This document shows, piece after piece, positions 11,765-22,333 of a stretch of 64,000 nt of DNA (position 1 is its first letter; every line of letters starts with the position of its first letter). The translations under genes were made by a program, and so were the position numbers. The notes beneath the pieces are model-generated. The model ran no database searches and was not told the origin of the DNA. It saw only the letters and a list, made by a program, of their open reading frames with translations. Source of the stretch: Enterobacter bugandensis (lineage in GTDB: Bacteria > Pseudomonadota > Gammaproteobacteria > Enterobacterales > Enterobacteriaceae); the NCBI RefSeq assembly GCF_900324475.1, contig NZ_LT992502.1:4464001-4528000 (forward strand). The letters run 5' to 3'.

Positions 11765-12535
11765 TTACTCTTCAGTGGTCTTTTCGGACGCATCGTCTTC
11801 ATCGTCCGACCGGCGTCCTTTTCCCACGTAGAAACGCGAGAAGAATACGCCAACCTCAAACAGGCAGTACATCGGTATTGCCAGCAACGTTTGTGAGAAG
11901 ACGTCCGGCGGCGTCAACAGCATGCCGACTACGAAGGCGCCCACCAGAATATAGGGACGCTTCTTACGCAGGTCATCAGGGGTGGTTACCCCAACCCAGC
12001 AGAGCAGCACAATGGCCACCGGCACTTCAAACGCCACACCGAACGCCATAAACAGCGCCATCACAAAGCTGAGGTAGCTGGCGATATCCGTCGATACCTG
12101 AACCCCTTCCGGCGCGGTATGCGTCAGGAAGCCAAAGGCCAGCGGGAAGACAACGAAGTAGGCAAACGCCATGCCGATATAGAACAGCAGCGAACTGGAG
12201 ACCAGCAGCGGGATCACCAGTTTACGTTCGTGCCTGTACAGTGCTGGCGCCACAAATGCCCATACCTGATAAAGGATGACGGGTGCAGACGCAATCAACG
12301 ACACCCAGAAGGTGAGCTTAATCGGAGTGAAAAACGGTGATGCAACGTCTGTTGCAATCATCGTTGCCCCCAGCGGCATCTGCTTGATCAGCGGCGCAGA
12401 AACCACCTGATAAATATCGTTGGCGAAATAGACCAGGCACAGGAATATGAGGAATACCGCAATAATGCAGTTTAACAGGCGCTTACGCAGCTCAATCAGG
12501 TGCGTAATAAGCGGTTGAGTATCATCTACTGCCAT
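11765..12535 (-). CDS. tatC: Sec-independent protein translocase subunit TatC
   Basis: A 256-residue polytopic inner-membrane protein that recognises twin-arginine signal peptides together with TatB. Six membrane segments are apparent. The conserved N-terminal cytoplasmic stretch [15 protein letters not shown] carries the signal-peptide-binding glutamate region, and the periplasmic loop after the first segment contains the family-typical [16 protein letters not shown]. The C-terminal tail is acidic and serine-rich. It begins 2 bp after the tatB stop. Confidence 0.97.
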   Translation of the reverse strand: MAVDDTQPLITHLIELRKRLLNCIIAVFLIFLCLVYFANDIYQVVSAPLIKQMPLGATMIATDVASPFFTPIKLTFWVSLIASAPVILYQVWAFVAPALYRHERKLVIPLLVSSSLLFYIGMAFAYFVVFPLAFGFLTHTAPEGVQVSTDIASYLSFVMALFMAFGVAFEVPVAIVLLCWVGVTTPDDLRKKRPYILVGAFVVGMLLTPPDVFSQTLLAIPMYCLFEVGVFFSRFYVGKGRRSDDEDDASEKTTEE

Positions 12536-12537
12536 AG

Positions 12538-13080
12538 TTACGCTTTATCACTCGACGAGGGGGATGATTCGGAAACGGGCGCGGCGGGTTTCGCTTCAGC
12601 CGCTTTTACCACCGGCTCTTCCGGCTGCGCCTGTTTTTTCAGTTCAGTTTCCTGCGGCGTTTGTTCAGGCGCTGCGGCCTGGTGCTCCGCACTCGCTGGC
12701 GTCACGCCCTCACGCTGCGCTTCGCTGTCCTTCACCACCGGGTTATGAATAGTGTTCGCTTCATCGCTCGCTTTTTCAGGATCGTTAACGCTGTAAGAGC
12801 GCTTCATGGATTCCGCCGCTTCGCGCAGCTCATCCATTGAGGCTTTCAGTTCAGGCGTCAGGTTATCCATGCTCGCCTTCTCAACCTTTTTCAGGCTTTC
12901 CTGAAACTCCTGCAGCTTAAGTTCCTGCGCCAGCTCGTTCTGAACGGTCGAAGCCAGCGATCTTAGCGCTCGAACCCAGCCCACGACGGTTTTCACCGCT
13001 ACCGGCAGACGCTGCGGCCCCAGCACGATCAGACCAATCACAAAGACCAGCAGCAGCTCACTAAAACCAATGTCGAACAC
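12538..13080 (-). CDS. tatB: Sec-independent protein translocase subunit TatB
   Basis: A 180-residue protein with the TatB layout. A single N-terminal membrane helix ([20 protein letters not shown]) is followed by the [11 protein letters not shown] hinge and amphipathic helix, then a charged helical region and a low-complexity Ala/Pro/Glu/Lys tail. With TatC it forms the twin-arginine substrate receptor. The glutamate in the membrane helix (FSELL) is the known TatB hallmark. It lies 3 bp after tatA. Confidence 0.97.
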   Translation of the reverse strand: MFDIGFSELLLVFVIGLIVLGPQRLPVAVKTVVGWVRALRSLASTVQNELAQELKLQEFQESLKKVEKASMDNLTPELKASMDELREAAESMKRSYSVNDPEKASDEANTIHNPVVKDSEAQREGVTPASAEHQAAAPEQTPQETELKKQAQPEEPVVKAAEAKPAAPVSESSPSSSDKA

Positions 13081-13083
13081 GAC

Positions 13084-13338
13084 TTACACCTGCTCTTTAT
13101 CGTGGCGTTTAGCGTCTTCCTTTTTGGCATCTTCCTGCTTATCGGAGATGGATTTAGCAGTAAAGTCAGCGTCCTGGCTGGTTTTATCCTGCTTGCTCTC
13201 ATCATCGCTCATTGCTTTCTTGAAGCCTTTGATAGACGCGCCCAGATCGGAACCAATAGAACCGAGCTTTTTGGTGCCAAACAGCAGCACAACGATGACG
13301 GCAATAATGACTAATTGCCAGATACTGATACCACCCAT
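13084..13338 (-). CDS. tatA: Sec-independent protein translocase subunit TatA
   Basis: An 84-residue pore-forming Tat subunit that oligomerises at the TatBC receptor to pass folded proteins. The short membrane helix [20 protein letters not shown] is followed by [21 protein letters not shown], the amphipathic helix with the family FGTKKL hinge. The tail is rich in Lys, Asp and Glu. It is the first gene of tatABC, 76 bp after ubiB, a gap long enough for a promoter. Confidence 0.97.
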   Translation of the reverse strand: MGGISIWQLVIIAVIVVLLFGTKKLGSIGSDLGASIKGFKKAMSDDESKQDKTSQDADFTAKSISDKQEDAKKEDAKRHDKEQV

Positions 13339-13414
13339 ACATATTCCTCAGGGATAGATGATTAATTGGTCAGGTCGCATTATACGTATGCGACCTGTCG
13401 ATGGCGATGCAAAC

Positions 13415-15055
13415 TCAGCGCGTTTTTCTCCATCCTGCAAGCCAGACAACAACCCCGCCAGCCATCAGCCAGGCGGGCATCATCTGCCAGTCAGGACGGT
13501 TGATCAGCAGCAACGTACCGCTCAGCAGCAGCGTTGCGCCAATGCCAAAGAGGTAGCGTGACTGTCCCTGGCGCACACGGCTGGACTGAAGCTCGCGGGC
13601 GATTTTATCCATGCTGTGCTGAAGATTCTTGCTCTGACGCAAACTGTCGTAAACCAGTTCAGGAATTTCAGGCATTTTTTCGATCCAGAACGGTCCTTTC
13701 TCTTTCAGCGAACGCACCAGCGCTGGAAGGCCAACCTGATCCTTAATCCAGGATTCCAGGAAAGGTTTAGCCGTCTTCCACAAGTCTAACTGAGGATAGA
13801 GTTGTCGACCTACACCCTCAACGTAAAGTAATGTTTTCTGAAGTAAAACTAACTGTGGCTGAACTTCCATATTAAAGCGGCGGGCCGTATTGAACAGGTT
13901 TAACAGCACGTGTCCAAAAGAGATCTCTGCCAGCGGTTTTTCAAAAATCGGTTCGCAAACGGTACGGATAGCAAACTCGAACTCTTCGACGTTGGTGTCT
14001 GGCGGAACCCAGCCGGAATCCACATGCAGCTCGGCCACCTTACGGTAGTCGCGGTTGAAGAAAGCGATGAAGTTCTCAGCCAGATAACGTTTATCTTCTT
14101 TATTCAGCGAGCCCACAATTCCGCAGTCGATACCGATGTATTTCGGATCCTCAGGATGCTCATAGCTCACGAAGATATTGCCCGGATGCATGTCCGCATG
14201 GAAAAAACTGTCGCGGAATACCTGGGTAAAGAAGACCTGCACGCCACGTTCGGCCAGCAGCTTCATGTTCGTTCCCTGCTTCTCCAGGGCCACCACATCC
14301 GAAACCGGAATACCGTAGATGCGCTCCATGACCATCATGTTCTGGCTGCAATAGTCTGAATAGACTTCAGGCACGTAGAGCATCGGGCTGTTTTCAAAAT
14401 TGCGGCGCAGCTGAATGGCGTTTGCCGATTCACGCAGCAGATTAAGCTCATCAATCAGCGTTTTTTCATATTCCCGCACCACTTCCATCGGGCGCAGTCG
14501 ACGGCCGTCCGGCAGCAGACGCGGAACCCAGCGCGCCAGACGATAAATTAGCTTCATGTCGGCTTTGATAATCGGCAGGATATCCGGGCGGATCACCTTG
14601 ATCACCACCTCTTTGCCGTTCTCTTTCAGACGCGCAGTGTGCACCTGAGCGATAGAAGCCGACGCCAGCGGTTCTATTTCGAAATCGTCAAACCAGGTTT
14701 CAACGGGAAGGTTACCCATCGCCTCCTCGATCTGTTTCTTCGCTCTCACCCCGTCAAACGGGGCGACACGGTCCTGCAGCATCGCCAGTTCATCGGCAAT
14801 GTGCGGCGGGAAGAGATCGCGGCGAGTTGAGAGCATCTGTCCGAACTTAATCCATACCGGGCCGAGCTCCTGCAGTGCCAGACGCAGGCGTTCACCCAGC
14901 GGCTGACCTTTATGGCGATTTGGCATCCAGAACAGCGTCCGCCGCCAGATCCTGAGCGGCAGCGTGATACGCATTTTGGGGATGAGCTCGTCGAGCCCGT
15001 AACTCAAAAAGGTGTGGATGATAAAATAGAGGCGCCGAATTTCACCAGGCGTCAT
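13415..15055 (-). CDS. ubiB: Ubiquinone biosynthesis ATPase/kinase-like protein UbiB
   Basis: A 546-residue member of the atypical kinase UbiB/ADCK (COQ8) family required for ubiquinone synthesis, thought to use ATPase activity to extract or present lipid intermediates. The diagnostic KxGQ-type segment [23 protein letters not shown] is near residue 90; kinase-like motifs include [19 protein letters not shown] and IGIDCGIVG. Two hydrophobic segments at the extreme C-terminus (about 500-540) anchor it in the inner membrane. Its ATG overlaps the ubiJ stop by 4 bp. Confidence 0.96.
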   Translation of the reverse strand: MTPGEIRRLYFIIHTFLSYGLDELIPKMRITLPLRIWRRTLFWMPNRHKGQPLGERLRLALQELGPVWIKFGQMLSTRRDLFPPHIADELAMLQDRVAPFDGVRAKKQIEEAMGNLPVETWFDDFEIEPLASASIAQVHTARLKENGKEVVIKVIRPDILPIIKADMKLIYRLARWVPRLLPDGRRLRPMEVVREYEKTLIDELNLLRESANAIQLRRNFENSPMLYVPEVYSDYCSQNMMVMERIYGIPVSDVVALEKQGTNMKLLAERGVQVFFTQVFRDSFFHADMHPGNIFVSYEHPEDPKYIGIDCGIVGSLNKEDKRYLAENFIAFFNRDYRKVAELHVDSGWVPPDTNVEEFEFAIRTVCEPIFEKPLAEISFGHVLLNLFNTARRFNMEVQPQLVLLQKTLLYVEGVGRQLYPQLDLWKTAKPFLESWIKDQVGLPALVRSLKEKGPFWIEKMPEIPELVYDSLRQSKNLQHSMDKIARELQSSRVRQGQSRYLFGIGATLLLSGTLLLINRPDWQMMPAWLMAGGVVVWLAGWRKTR

Positions 15056-15657
15056 TTGCCCTCCAGTTTTTCCAGCCGTTTGCTTAGGGCATCAACCGCA
15101 CGTTCAACCGCGGCCGTCTCTTCTGCGAACCACGCAACTTCCAGCGGCCCGGGCGCCATGCGCCACTCTTCGGTCAGCACTTCTGCGGCATAACGCTGTT
15201 GGCGTTGCAGATTTTTGCGCAGGAACGCCGTGCCGCCATGAATAACTTTCCCGATCCCTTCAGCGGCGATGTCGCCAATAAAAGGCGCCAGCAGCTCTGC
15301 CGGGTCAAACTCAGCCAGATCGCTGAGCGCAACGAAGTTCTGCACGACCTGGATGTCGCCTTCCACTTCCAGCTCACCGCTGCGGATAAGCGCCGTTAAT
15401 TGCTGGCGATCGCGCAGTTTTGGCAGCACGCTCATATGGGTAATGACCGAGCAATCAGCTTCACCTTCCCACTCACCCAGAACGTCAAGCTGACGTTCGC
15501 TGAAAACCAGCACGAGCGGCGTCGAGAACTCTTTTAACACAATGCGCAGTACCTTCCCGTTTAGCCTCTGACGTGCGGCTTTCAGCGCCGGAGCGCGATA
15601 CAGGAAGGCATTCAGCACATTCTCGATGCCTGCGGTGACTAAGGGTTTAAAGGGCAC
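15052..15657 (-). CDS. ubiJ: Ubiquinone biosynthesis accessory factor UbiJ
   Basis: A 201-residue SCP2-domain lipid-binding protein of the soluble Ubi metabolon, which binds ubiquinone intermediates and pairs with UbiK. The SCP2 fold spans roughly residues 15-115; the C-terminus (about 165-200) is a coiled coil ending [15 protein letters not shown] at 15657 is chosen as start because GGAGG lies 6 nt upstream and the family begins (M/V)[11 protein letters not shown]; the open frame runs further, into ubiE. In E. coli an sRNA (EsrE) has been described within this gene; its presence here was not tested. Confidence 0.92.
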   Translation of the reverse strand: MPFKPLVTAGIENVLNAFLYRAPALKAARQRLNGKVLRIVLKEFSTPLVLVFSERQLDVLGEWEGEADCSVITHMSVLPKLRDRQQLTALIRSGELEVEGDIQVVQNFVALSDLAEFDPAELLAPFIGDIAAEGIGKVIHGGTAFLRKNLQRQQRYAAEVLTEEWRMAPGPLEVAWFAEETAAVERAVDALSKRLEKLEGK

Positions 15658-15670
15658 GGGACACCTCCAC

Positions 15671-16426
15671 TCAGAATTTGTAACCGCGATGCAGCGCGAC
15701 GACACCCGCCGTCATGTTGAAGTACTCAACGTTCTCAAATTCCGCATCCTGCATCATGGCTTTTAAGGTGTCCTGATCCGGATGCATGCGAATTGATTCC
15801 GCCAGATAGCGATAGCTTTCCGCGTCGTTTGCCACCAGTTCGCCAATACGCGGCAGCACGTGGAAGGAATATGCGTCGTAGGCTTTGCTCAGCGGGTCGA
15901 TAATCGGTTTAGAGAACTCGAGCACCAGCAGGCGTCCACCCGGCTTCAGCACGCGGTACATGGAGCGCAGCGCTTTTTCTTTATCAGTGACGTTACGCAG
16001 ACCGAAGGAAATCGTGATGCAGTCAAAAGTATTGTCCGGGAACGGCAGCGCTTCGGCGTTGGCCTGCACGTATTCCACGTTACCCACCACGCCGATGTTA
16101 CGCAGCTTTTCGCGTCCCATTTTAAGCATGGAGTCATTAATATCAGCCAGTACAACGCGACCGGTTTCGCCCACCAGACGGGAGAATTTCGCCGTCAGAT
16201 CGCCCGTACCGCCAGCCAGATCGAGAACCGTTTGTCCACGACGCACACCGCTGCAGTCGATGGTGAAGCGCTTCCACAAGCGATGAATGCCGAACGACAT
16301 CAAGTCATTCATCACATCGTACTTCGCCGCCACGGAATGAAATACGTGGGCCACCATGTCAGCTTTCTGCGCTTTGGCTACAGTCTGAAAGCCAAAGTGC
16401 GTCGTGTCTTGTGAATCGTCAACCAT
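15671..16426 (-). CDS. ubiE: Ubiquinone/menaquinone C-methyltransferase UbiE
   Basis: A 251-residue SAM-dependent methyltransferase serving both quinone pathways (demethylmenaquinone to menaquinone, and the C-methylation step of ubiquinone). SAM motif I is [16 protein letters not shown]; further UbiE/COQ5 signatures are [17 protein letters not shown] near the N-terminus and the ISFGLRNV segment. The length equals the E. coli enzyme. It heads ubiE-ubiJ-ubiB, with ubiJ 13 bp downstream. Confidence 0.97.
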   Translation of the reverse strand: MVDDSQDTTHFGFQTVAKAQKADMVAHVFHSVAAKYDVMNDLMSFGIHRLWKRFTIDCSGVRRGQTVLDLAGGTGDLTAKFSRLVGETGRVVLADINDSMLKMGREKLRNIGVVGNVEYVQANAEALPFPDNTFDCITISFGLRNVTDKEKALRSMYRVLKPGGRLLVLEFSKPIIDPLSKAYDAYSFHVLPRIGELVANDAESYRYLAESIRMHPDQDTLKAMMQDAEFENVEYFNMTAGVVALHRGYKF

Positions 16427-16492
16427 TTCAGAGCCTGCTAATCAGTCAAATGTTCGTGAAGTGTAACAGATTGGGCGCAATTGCCCTACGAT

Positions 16493-17950
16493 TCAACCAC
16501 CGCGAAAGAAACGCGCTGGCTGCTCGTCTGGCGATAAATCCGGCGCTAAATCGTTGTCCTGGCTGGGTGAATTTTGTTCATCCCCGCCCTCACGCAGTCG
16601 GAACTCTTCGTCCTGGGCTGTCGCCTGTTCGACCAATTCCGGATTAATCTCGCGTTTAACCTCCACTCCCAGGCTGCGGAATGCTTCAGCCTGCGCAAGC
16701 AGGTTGCCACGCCCGGAGGAGAGCTTTTTCATCGCCTGGCGGTAGTTATCCTGCGCACGATCCAGGCTTTGCCCGACGGAGGACATGTCGTCCACGAAGA
16801 GGCGCATTTTGTCGTACAGCTTGCTGGCGCGGTCGGCAATCTGCTGCGCGTTACGGCTCTGGTGCTCATAGCGCCACAGGTTAGCAATGGTGCGTAAGGC
16901 CACCAGCAGCGTGGTGGGGCTGACCAGCATAATGTTATTTTTCAGCGCTTCGGTGATCAGTTCGGGCTGTCTGTCGAGCGCCAGCAAAAACGCGGGTTCG
17001 ACCGGGATAAACATCAGCACGTAGTCCAGCGAGCGCAGCCCCGGCAGCTGCTGATAATCTTTTCTGCCCAGCAGGCGAATATGGTTACGCACGGAGGCAA
17101 TGTGCTCCTGCAGCGCCGATTCGCGCGTATAGTCATCTTCAGCGTTGAAGTAGCGCTCATAGGCCACCAGCGTCATTTTGGCGTCAATGACCACATCTTT
17201 GCCCTGCGGCAGACGCATAATCACATCCGGCTGCATTCGCGAGCGGGCATCGTTTTCGATACTCACCTGCGTTTCGTATTCATACCCTTCCCGCAGGCCA
17301 GAGGCCTCCAGCACGCGGGTGAGCACCACTTCCCCCCAGTTACCCTGGGTTTTGTTATCGCCTTTCAGCGCCCGCGTCAGGTTGACCGCCTCCTGCGCCA
17401 TCTGGGCATTCAGCTGTTGAAGATTGCGGATCTCATGCGCCAGCGTGTGGCGTTCGCGGGCTTCCTGACCAAAGCTGTCCTGTACCTGACGGCGAAAGCC
17501 GTCCAGCTGTTCGCGCAGCGGCGTCAGCAGGCTGTTCAGGCTCTGGCGATTTTGCTCATCAACGCGGCGGTTGCTGTGCTCGAAAATACGGTTGGCGAGG
17601 TTCTCGAACTGCTCGCTGAGGCGCTGCTCGCTGTTGATCATCTGGCGGATTTTGTCTTCGGCATGCAGCTGGGTGGATTCAAGGCGGGTAGTCACTTCAC
17701 GGAGATCGGCCTCCAGCGAGGTGTTGATGTCGCGCAGGTTACGCAGTTCGTTATTGAGCAGTTCACACTCGTCGCGCCAGTGGTCGCTTAGGGCAAGCTG
17801 CTGTTTTGCGGCGCTTAAATCGGCGACGATCTCTTCGCGTTCAGCCAACTGCTCGGCCTTCTGCTGTGCATGCTGATAGCTGGATATCAGCCAGCCTATC
17901 GCCACGCCAGCCAGCGCAATTACCGCATAAATCAGGATTGAGATATCCAC
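16493..17950 (-). CDS. rmuC: DNA recombination protein RmuC
   Basis: A 485-residue protein of the RmuC family, reported to limit recombination at inverted repeats and carrying a PD-(D/E)XK nuclease-like core. Residues about 4-24 are a membrane helix; 25 to about 200 are coiled coil rich in Gln, Glu and Arg; the conserved RmuC domain follows (GNWGEVVLTRVLEASGL, QPDVIMRLPQGKDVVIDAKMTL, with the candidate catalytic DAK). The acidic tail is variable. It lies between the udp terminator and ubiE. Confidence 0.94.
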   Translation of the reverse strand: MDISILIYAVIALAGVAIGWLISSYQHAQQKAEQLAEREEIVADLSAAKQQLALSDHWRDECELLNNELRNLRDINTSLEADLREVTTRLESTQLHAEDKIRQMINSEQRLSEQFENLANRIFEHSNRRVDEQNRQSLNSLLTPLREQLDGFRRQVQDSFGQEARERHTLAHEIRNLQQLNAQMAQEAVNLTRALKGDNKTQGNWGEVVLTRVLEASGLREGYEYETQVSIENDARSRMQPDVIMRLPQGKDVVIDAKMTLVAYERYFNAEDDYTRESALQEHIASVRNHIRLLGRKDYQQLPGLRSLDYVLMFIPVEPAFLLALDRQPELITEALKNNIMLVSPTTLLVALRTIANLWRYEHQSRNAQQIADRASKLYDKMRLFVDDMSSVGQSLDRAQDNYRQAMKKLSSGRGNLLAQAEAFRSLGVEVKREINPELVEQATAQDEEFRLREGGDEQNSPSQDNDLAPDLSPDEQPARFFRGG

Positions 17951-18042
17951 AACGCCCCCTGCATCAACGTATTACCCGCACAAAATAAGATTGTGCTGTA
18001 TAAACGTCCAGTTTGAAAGGGTTTTCCTGCGAGGCGCTACGC

Positions 18043-18071
18043 AAAAAATAAAGGCCGAACGCGTCGGCCTT
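18043..18071 (-). terminator. udp terminator
   Basis: Stem arms AAGGCCGA (18051-18058) and TCGGCCTT (18064-18071). On the minus strand the stem is followed by TATTTTTT (A run at 18043-18048 on the plus strand). It sits just after the udp stop. Confidence 0.9.
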
Positions 18072-18089
18072 TTATCTCAGAGAGGAGGA

Positions 18090-18851
18090 CTAGATCAGGC
18101 GGCGAGCCGCTTCAACCACGATTTTCACCGCGTGACTTTCTGTCTGCTTCATGGTTTCGGCGTTCGGGATCTCCTGCTGGGTGCGGTTGACGATAACGCC
18201 CGCCACCATACCGGCACGCAGACCCTGGCTTGCGCACATGGTCAGCAGCGTTGCGGATTCCATCTCGTAGTTCATCACGCCCATAGACTGCCACTCTTCC
18301 ATTGAGCCTTTGAAGCGGCTCACTACGCGGCCTGAGAAGGTGTCGTAACGCTCCTGGCCCGGATAGAAGGTATCAGAAGAGGCAGTTACGCCCACGTGAG
18401 TGGTTGCACCCACGGATTTCGCCGCTTCAACCAGCGCGGTGGTGCACTCGAAGTCAGCCACTGCCGGGAATTCCATCGGTGCAAAGTGCAGGCTTGCGCC
18501 GTCCAGACGCACGGAAGCGGTCGTCACCAGCACGTCGCCGACGTTAATGTGCGGCTGAATCGCGCCGGTGGTGCCGATACGCAGGAAAGTACGAATGCCC
18601 AGCTGCGCCAGCTCTTCCACGGCAATAGAGGTAGACGGGCCACCGATACCGGTAGAGCACACAATCACCGCTTTGCCATCCAGCTCTGCGCGCCAGGTGG
18701 TGAATTCACGATGGGCAGCCAGCTTGACCGGCTTATCCATCAGCGCGGCGATCTTTTCCACACGCTCTGGGTCGCCAGGGACGATAGCGAGCGTAGCCCC
18801 TTGTAAATCGTTTTTAGTGAGGCCGAGATGAAAAACATCAGACTTAGACAT
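18090..18851 (-). CDS. udp: Uridine phosphorylase Udp
   Basis: A 253-residue cytosolic enzyme that cleaves uridine with phosphate to uracil and ribose-1-phosphate in pyrimidine salvage. It shows the nucleoside phosphorylase pattern: [14 protein letters not shown] (phosphate loop), [36 protein letters not shown] and [12 protein letters not shown], the ribose-binding Met-Glu segment. The length is identical to E. coli Udp. It is a single gene with its own CRP-type promoter and terminator. Confidence 0.98.
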   Translation of the reverse strand: MSKSDVFHLGLTKNDLQGATLAIVPGDPERVEKIAALMDKPVKLAAHREFTTWRAELDGKAVIVCSTGIGGPSTSIAVEELAQLGIRTFLRIGTTGAIQPHINVGDVLVTTASVRLDGASLHFAPMEFPAVADFECTTALVEAAKSVGATTHVGVTASSDTFYPGQERYDTFSGRVVSRFKGSMEEWQSMGVMNYEMESATLLTMCASQGLRAGMVAGVIVNRTQQEIPNAETMKQTESHAVKIVVEAARRLI

Positions 18852-18896
18852 AGGTGACTCCTCTGTGGGTCGGTTAGTCAGAAGAAGTAAAACGGT

Positions 18897-18991
18897 ACTT
18901 TACAGAAGCGGTAAGCATAATTTCGTGACACATCTCACCATGAATGAAAATGATTGCATTGAATTTCCATCAAAAAGTGATTCACATCACA
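18897..18991 (-). promoter_or_regulatory. udp promoter with tandem CRP sites
   Basis: Two CRP-like sites, CGTGA-N6-TCACC (18924-18939) and AGTGA-N6-TCACA (18976-18991), are centred 52 bp apart. The nearer is centred about 41 bp upstream of the expected start near 18890, with a TAAAGT -10-like box at 18897-18902. Tandem CRP sites at about -41 and -93 with CytR bound between them are the established E. coli udp design, so cAMP activation and CytR repression are inferred. Confidence 0.8.
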
Positions 18992-19106
18992 TTAACAAGT
19001 TATATCGTCGGGTGCTGCACAAAAGATAGACCGTTTAAGGCACTGTGAGTTGTTAACCTGGTGTCTATATTTACCTTTGCGCTAACTCATTGGTACGGAG
19101 AATGCC

Positions 19107-19913
19107 ATGACTGAAAAAACCGGATTTGCACCTGCTGCGGCTCCGCATGCTTCAACTATCGTCTCAACCTCAGAAGAGGCCATTACGGCAGGCGAGACCT
19201 CCATCCCCTCTCAGGGGGAAAATATGCCTGCATATCACGCGCGGCCAAAGTCAGCAGACGGCCCGCTGCCCATCGTGATTGTGGTTCAGGAGATTTTCGG
19301 CGTTCACGAACATATTCGCGACCTCTGCCGCCGCCTGGCGCTGGAGGGTTATCTGGCCGTTGCGCCAGAGCTCTACTTCCGTCAGGGCGATCCGAATGAC
19401 TACAGTGATATCCCGACGCTGTTCAGCAACCTGGTCAGCAAAGTGCCGGACGCGCAGGTGCTGGCAGACCTCGACCACGTCGCCAGCTGGGCGGCGCGCA
19501 ACGGCGGCGACCCGCACCGCTTAATGGTCACCGGTTTCTGCTGGGGTGGACGCATTAGCTGGCTGTATGCCGCGCATAACCCGCAGCTGAAAGCCGCCGT
19601 TGCCTGGTACGGCAAACTGGTGGGCGAAAAGACGCTGAACTCACCGAAGCATCCGGTTGATATCGCTACCGATCTCAATGCCCCGGTGTTAGGGCTATAT
19701 GGTGGCCAGGATACCGGCATTCCGCTTGATACCGTCGAGACGATGCGCCACGCGCTGCGGGCGGCGAACGCGAAGGCCGAAATCGTGGTGTATCCCGATG
19801 CCGGACACGCGTTTAATGCCGATTATCGTCCGAGCTATCACGCGGAATCCGCGAAAGATGGCTGGCAGAGAATGCTGGCATGGTTTAGCCAGTACGGTGG
19901 GAAGAAAGCATAA
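19107..19913 (+). CDS. dlhH: Dienelactone hydrolase family protein
   Basis: A 268-residue alpha/beta hydrolase of the dienelactone hydrolase family (YsgA). The catalytic triad is visible as Cys145 in GFCWGGR, Asp202 in GGQDTGIP and His234 in DAGHAFNADY. E. coli has the same gene between udp and metE; its physiological substrate is not established, so only the hydrolase fold and triad are asserted. The start follows an ACGGAG site 6 nt upstream. It is divergent from udp and converges on metE. Confidence 0.92.
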   Translation: MTEKTGFAPAAAPHASTIVSTSEEAITAGETSIPSQGENMPAYHARPKSADGPLPIVIVVQEIFGVHEHIRDLCRRLALEGYLAVAPELYFRQGDPNDYSDIPTLFSNLVSKVPDAQVLADLDHVASWAARNGGDPHRLMVTGFCWGGRISWLYAAHNPQLKAAVAWYGKLVGEKTLNSPKHPVDIATDLNAPVLGLYGGQDTGIPLDTVETMRHALRAANAKAEIVVYPDAGHAFNADYRPSYHAESAKDGWQRMLAWFSQYGGKKA

Positions 19914-19946
19914 AAAAAGCCCGGGGGCTACTGCGCCTTACCGGGC
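19912..19946 (-). terminator. metE terminator
   Basis: GCCCGG (19919-19924) pairs with CCGGGC (19941-19946); on the minus strand the hairpin is followed by seven T residues (A run 19912-19918). The loop resembles part of a REP element (GGTAAGGCGCAGTAGC). It overlaps the dlhH stop and may serve both convergent genes. Confidence 0.85.
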
Positions 19947-19956
19947 CTGCGCGTCA

Positions 19957-22218
19957 TCAAGCCTGACGTAAGTTCTGCGCCGCCTTCACCATGTTGGCGA
20001 GCGCCGCACGCGTCTCCGGCCAGCCGCGGGTTTTCAGGCCGCAGTCCGGGTTTACCCACAGGCGTTCTTGCGGGATGCGCTGAGCGGCTTTTTTAAGCAG
20101 CGCCTCAATCCACTCCACGCTCGGCACGTTCGGGGAGTGAATGTCGTACACGCCCGGCCCAATTTCGTTCGGGTAGTCGAACTCTTCAAACGACTCCAGC
20201 AGCTCCATGTCTGAACGCGAGGTCTCGATGGTGATCACGTCTGCATCCAGCGCGGCAATCGAATCCATGATGTCATTAAATTCGCAGTAACACATATGGG
20301 TGTGGATCTGGGTGTCGTCCTTCGCCACTGCGGCGTTGATGCGGAATGCTTCCACGCCCCACTGCAGGTAAGCATCCCAGTCGCTGCGGCGCAGCGGCAA
20401 ACCTTCGCGCAGCGCCGGTTCGTCAATCTGGATGATGCCAATCCCCGCCGCCTCCAGATCCGCCACTTCATCACGCAGCGCCAGGGCGATCTGTTTGGCG
20501 ATGGTTTCACGGGTCACGTCTTCGCGCGGGAACGACCAGCAGAGAATGGTCACCGGGCCGGTCAGCATGCCTTTTACCGGCTTGTCGGTCAGGGACTGGG
20601 CGTACTTCGCCCACTCCACCGTGATCGGTTCCGGACGGCTGACGTCGCCAATGACCACCGGCGGCTTCACGCAGCGGGAGCCGTAGCTCTGCACCCAGCC
20701 GTTCTGGGTAAAGACGAAGCCGTCCAGGTGTTCACCGAAGTATTCCACCATGTCGTTACGCTCGGCTTCGCCGTGTACCAGCACGTCCAGCCCGAGGCGT
20801 TCCTGCTCGATAATCGCCTGCTTGATGTGTTCCGCAATGCCGGTGCGGTAATGATTCGCGTCCAGATTGCCCTTTTTGAAGTCCAGACGCAGGCCGCGGA
20901 TCTCGGTAGTTTGCGGGAATGAACCGATGGTCGTGGTCGGCCACGCGGGAAGATTGAAGCGGGCGCGCTGGGCTTCGGCACGTACCTCGTACGGGCTCTG
21001 ACGCTGGCTGTCCCGGGCGGTGATGGCCGCCAGACGTTTTTCTACCGCCGGGTTGTGCACGCGAGCCGAGTGACGACGCGCCTGAATCGGTGCGCTCCAG
21101 TCGGTAATCGCCGCCGTATCGCCGCTGTTAAGCGCATCGCGCAGCAGTGCCAGCTCTTCACATTTTTGCAGGGCGAAGGCAAACCAGCTTTTCACTTCAG
21201 GGTCGAGACGGGTCTCCACGCTCAGATCGATCGGGCTATGCAGCAGCGAGCAGGATGATGCCACCCATAGCTCGCGTTTGCCGACGATGTCTTTAATTTG
21301 GGCGTATTTCTCGGTCAGATCGGCGCGCCAGACGTTACGGCCGTTGACCAGACCGGCGGAGAGCAACCACTCCTCAGGCAGGCGCTTGTGCAGCTCTGCG
21401 ACATCGTCCTTACCGTGAACCAGGTCAACGTGCAGGCCCTGAACCGGCAGCGCGGTGATAGCGTCGAGGTTCGGCGTCACGCCCTCGAAATAGGTGGTCA
21501 GCAGCAGCTTCACCTGGCCGGTGAGCGCGTCATACGCCGGTTTGAAGGCATCGAGCCACTCCTGCGGCAGCTCCAGCACCAGCGCGGGTTCGTCGATTTG
21601 CACCCACTGAATGCCGCGCTTGCCCAGCTCAATCAGCACCTGCTTATAGACCGGCAGAATATCGTTCAGCAGGCTGAGGCGGTCAAATTGTTCGCCCTTC
21701 ACTTTACCCAGCCACAGGTAGGTTACCGGCCCCAGCAATACGGGCTTCACCTGGTGGCCCAGCGCCAGTGCTTCATCCACTTCGTCCAGAAGCTGCGTCC
21801 AGGTCAGCGTAAACTGCTGACCTTTGACGAACTCCGGCACCATATAGTGATAGTTGGTGTTAAACCACTTGGTCATTTCCGCCGCTGCCGCTGGCTCACC
21901 CGTTGGCGCGCGGCCACGGCCGATGCGGAACAGGGTGTCGATATCCACCGATCCATCTTTGTTCTGATGACGAGCCGGCACGTTGCCCAGCAGCAGGCTG
22001 GTCGTCAGAACATGGTCGTACCAGGCGAAATCGCCCACCGGCAGCAGGTCAATACCCGCCTGTTTTTGCTGATCCCAGTGACGGGCGCGCAGCTCCCGCC
22101 CCACCGCCAGGAGTTCTTCACGGGTGGCGTTGCCCGCCCAGTAGCTTTCTTGCGCTTTTTTCAGCTCGCGACGCAGGCCAACGCGAGGAAAACCGAGAGT
22201 GTGAGTGCGGATTGTCAT
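19957..22218 (-). CDS. metE: Cobalamin-independent methionine synthase MetE
   Basis: A 753-residue zinc enzyme that transfers the methyl group of 5-methyltetrahydropteroyltri-glutamate to homocysteine without B12. The C-terminal catalytic barrel carries the zinc ligands in [11 protein letters not shown] and [14 protein letters not shown]; the start [16 protein letters not shown] is typical of the N-terminal barrel. It is divergent from its activator metR; MetJ boxes lie in the shared 115-bp region. Confidence 0.98.
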   Translation of the reverse strand: MTIRTHTLGFPRVGLRRELKKAQESYWAGNATREELLAVGRELRARHWDQQKQAGIDLLPVGDFAWYDHVLTTSLLLGNVPARHQNKDGSVDIDTLFRIGRGRAPTGEPAAAAEMTKWFNTNYHYMVPEFVKGQQFTLTWTQLLDEVDEALALGHQVKPVLLGPVTYLWLGKVKGEQFDRLSLLNDILPVYKQVLIELGKRGIQWVQIDEPALVLELPQEWLDAFKPAYDALTGQVKLLLTTYFEGVTPNLDAITALPVQGLHVDLVHGKDDVAELHKRLPEEWLLSAGLVNGRNVWRADLTEKYAQIKDIVGKRELWVASSCSLLHSPIDLSVETRLDPEVKSWFAFALQKCEELALLRDALNSGDTAAITDWSAPIQARRHSARVHNPAVEKRLAAITARDSQRQSPYEVRAEAQRARFNLPAWPTTTIGSFPQTTEIRGLRLDFKKGNLDANHYRTGIAEHIKQAIIEQERLGLDVLVHGEAERNDMVEYFGEHLDGFVFTQNGWVQSYGSRCVKPPVVIGDVSRPEPITVEWAKYAQSLTDKPVKGMLTGPVTILCWSFPREDVTRETIAKQIALALRDEVADLEAAGIGIIQIDEPALREGLPLRRSDWDAYLQWGVEAFRINAAVAKDDTQIHTHMCYCEFNDIMDSIAALDADVITIETSRSDMELLESFEEFDYPNEIGPGVYDIHSPNVPSVEWIEALLKKAAQRIPQERLWVNPDCGLKTRGWPETRAALANMVKAAQNLRQA

Positions 22219-22246
22219 GGTATGCCCCTTGTGAAATTTGTTATTT

Positions 22247-22270
22247 AGACGTCCAGATGTTTACACATCT
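22247..22270. promoter_or_regulatory. MetJ operator in the metE-metR intergenic region
   Basis: Three adjacent 8-bp units, AGACGTCC, AGATGTTT and ACACATCT, resemble the MetJ box AGACGTCT, the first two closely. Tandem boxes are how MetJ with S-adenosylmethionine represses met genes. The site lies between the divergent metE and metR starts, so either or both could be controlled. Confidence 0.8.
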
Positions 22271-22333
22271 ATAATTGGCAGGTACTGTATATTCCTCAAG
22301 CGCAAAATGTTCATGGCGGAGTGAAGGACTTTC

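Noticed and set aside
13415..16426. Possible loss of ubiJ because of its odd overlapping frame with ubiE
   Set aside because: The apparent overlap comes from a frame extension; a GTG start at 15657 with GGAGG upstream gives a normal 201-residue UbiJ beginning 13 bp after ubiE.
21298..22248. 316-codon open frame opposite metE
   Set aside because: Shadow frame of metE; low-complexity Gln/His/Arg composition and no ribosome-binding context.
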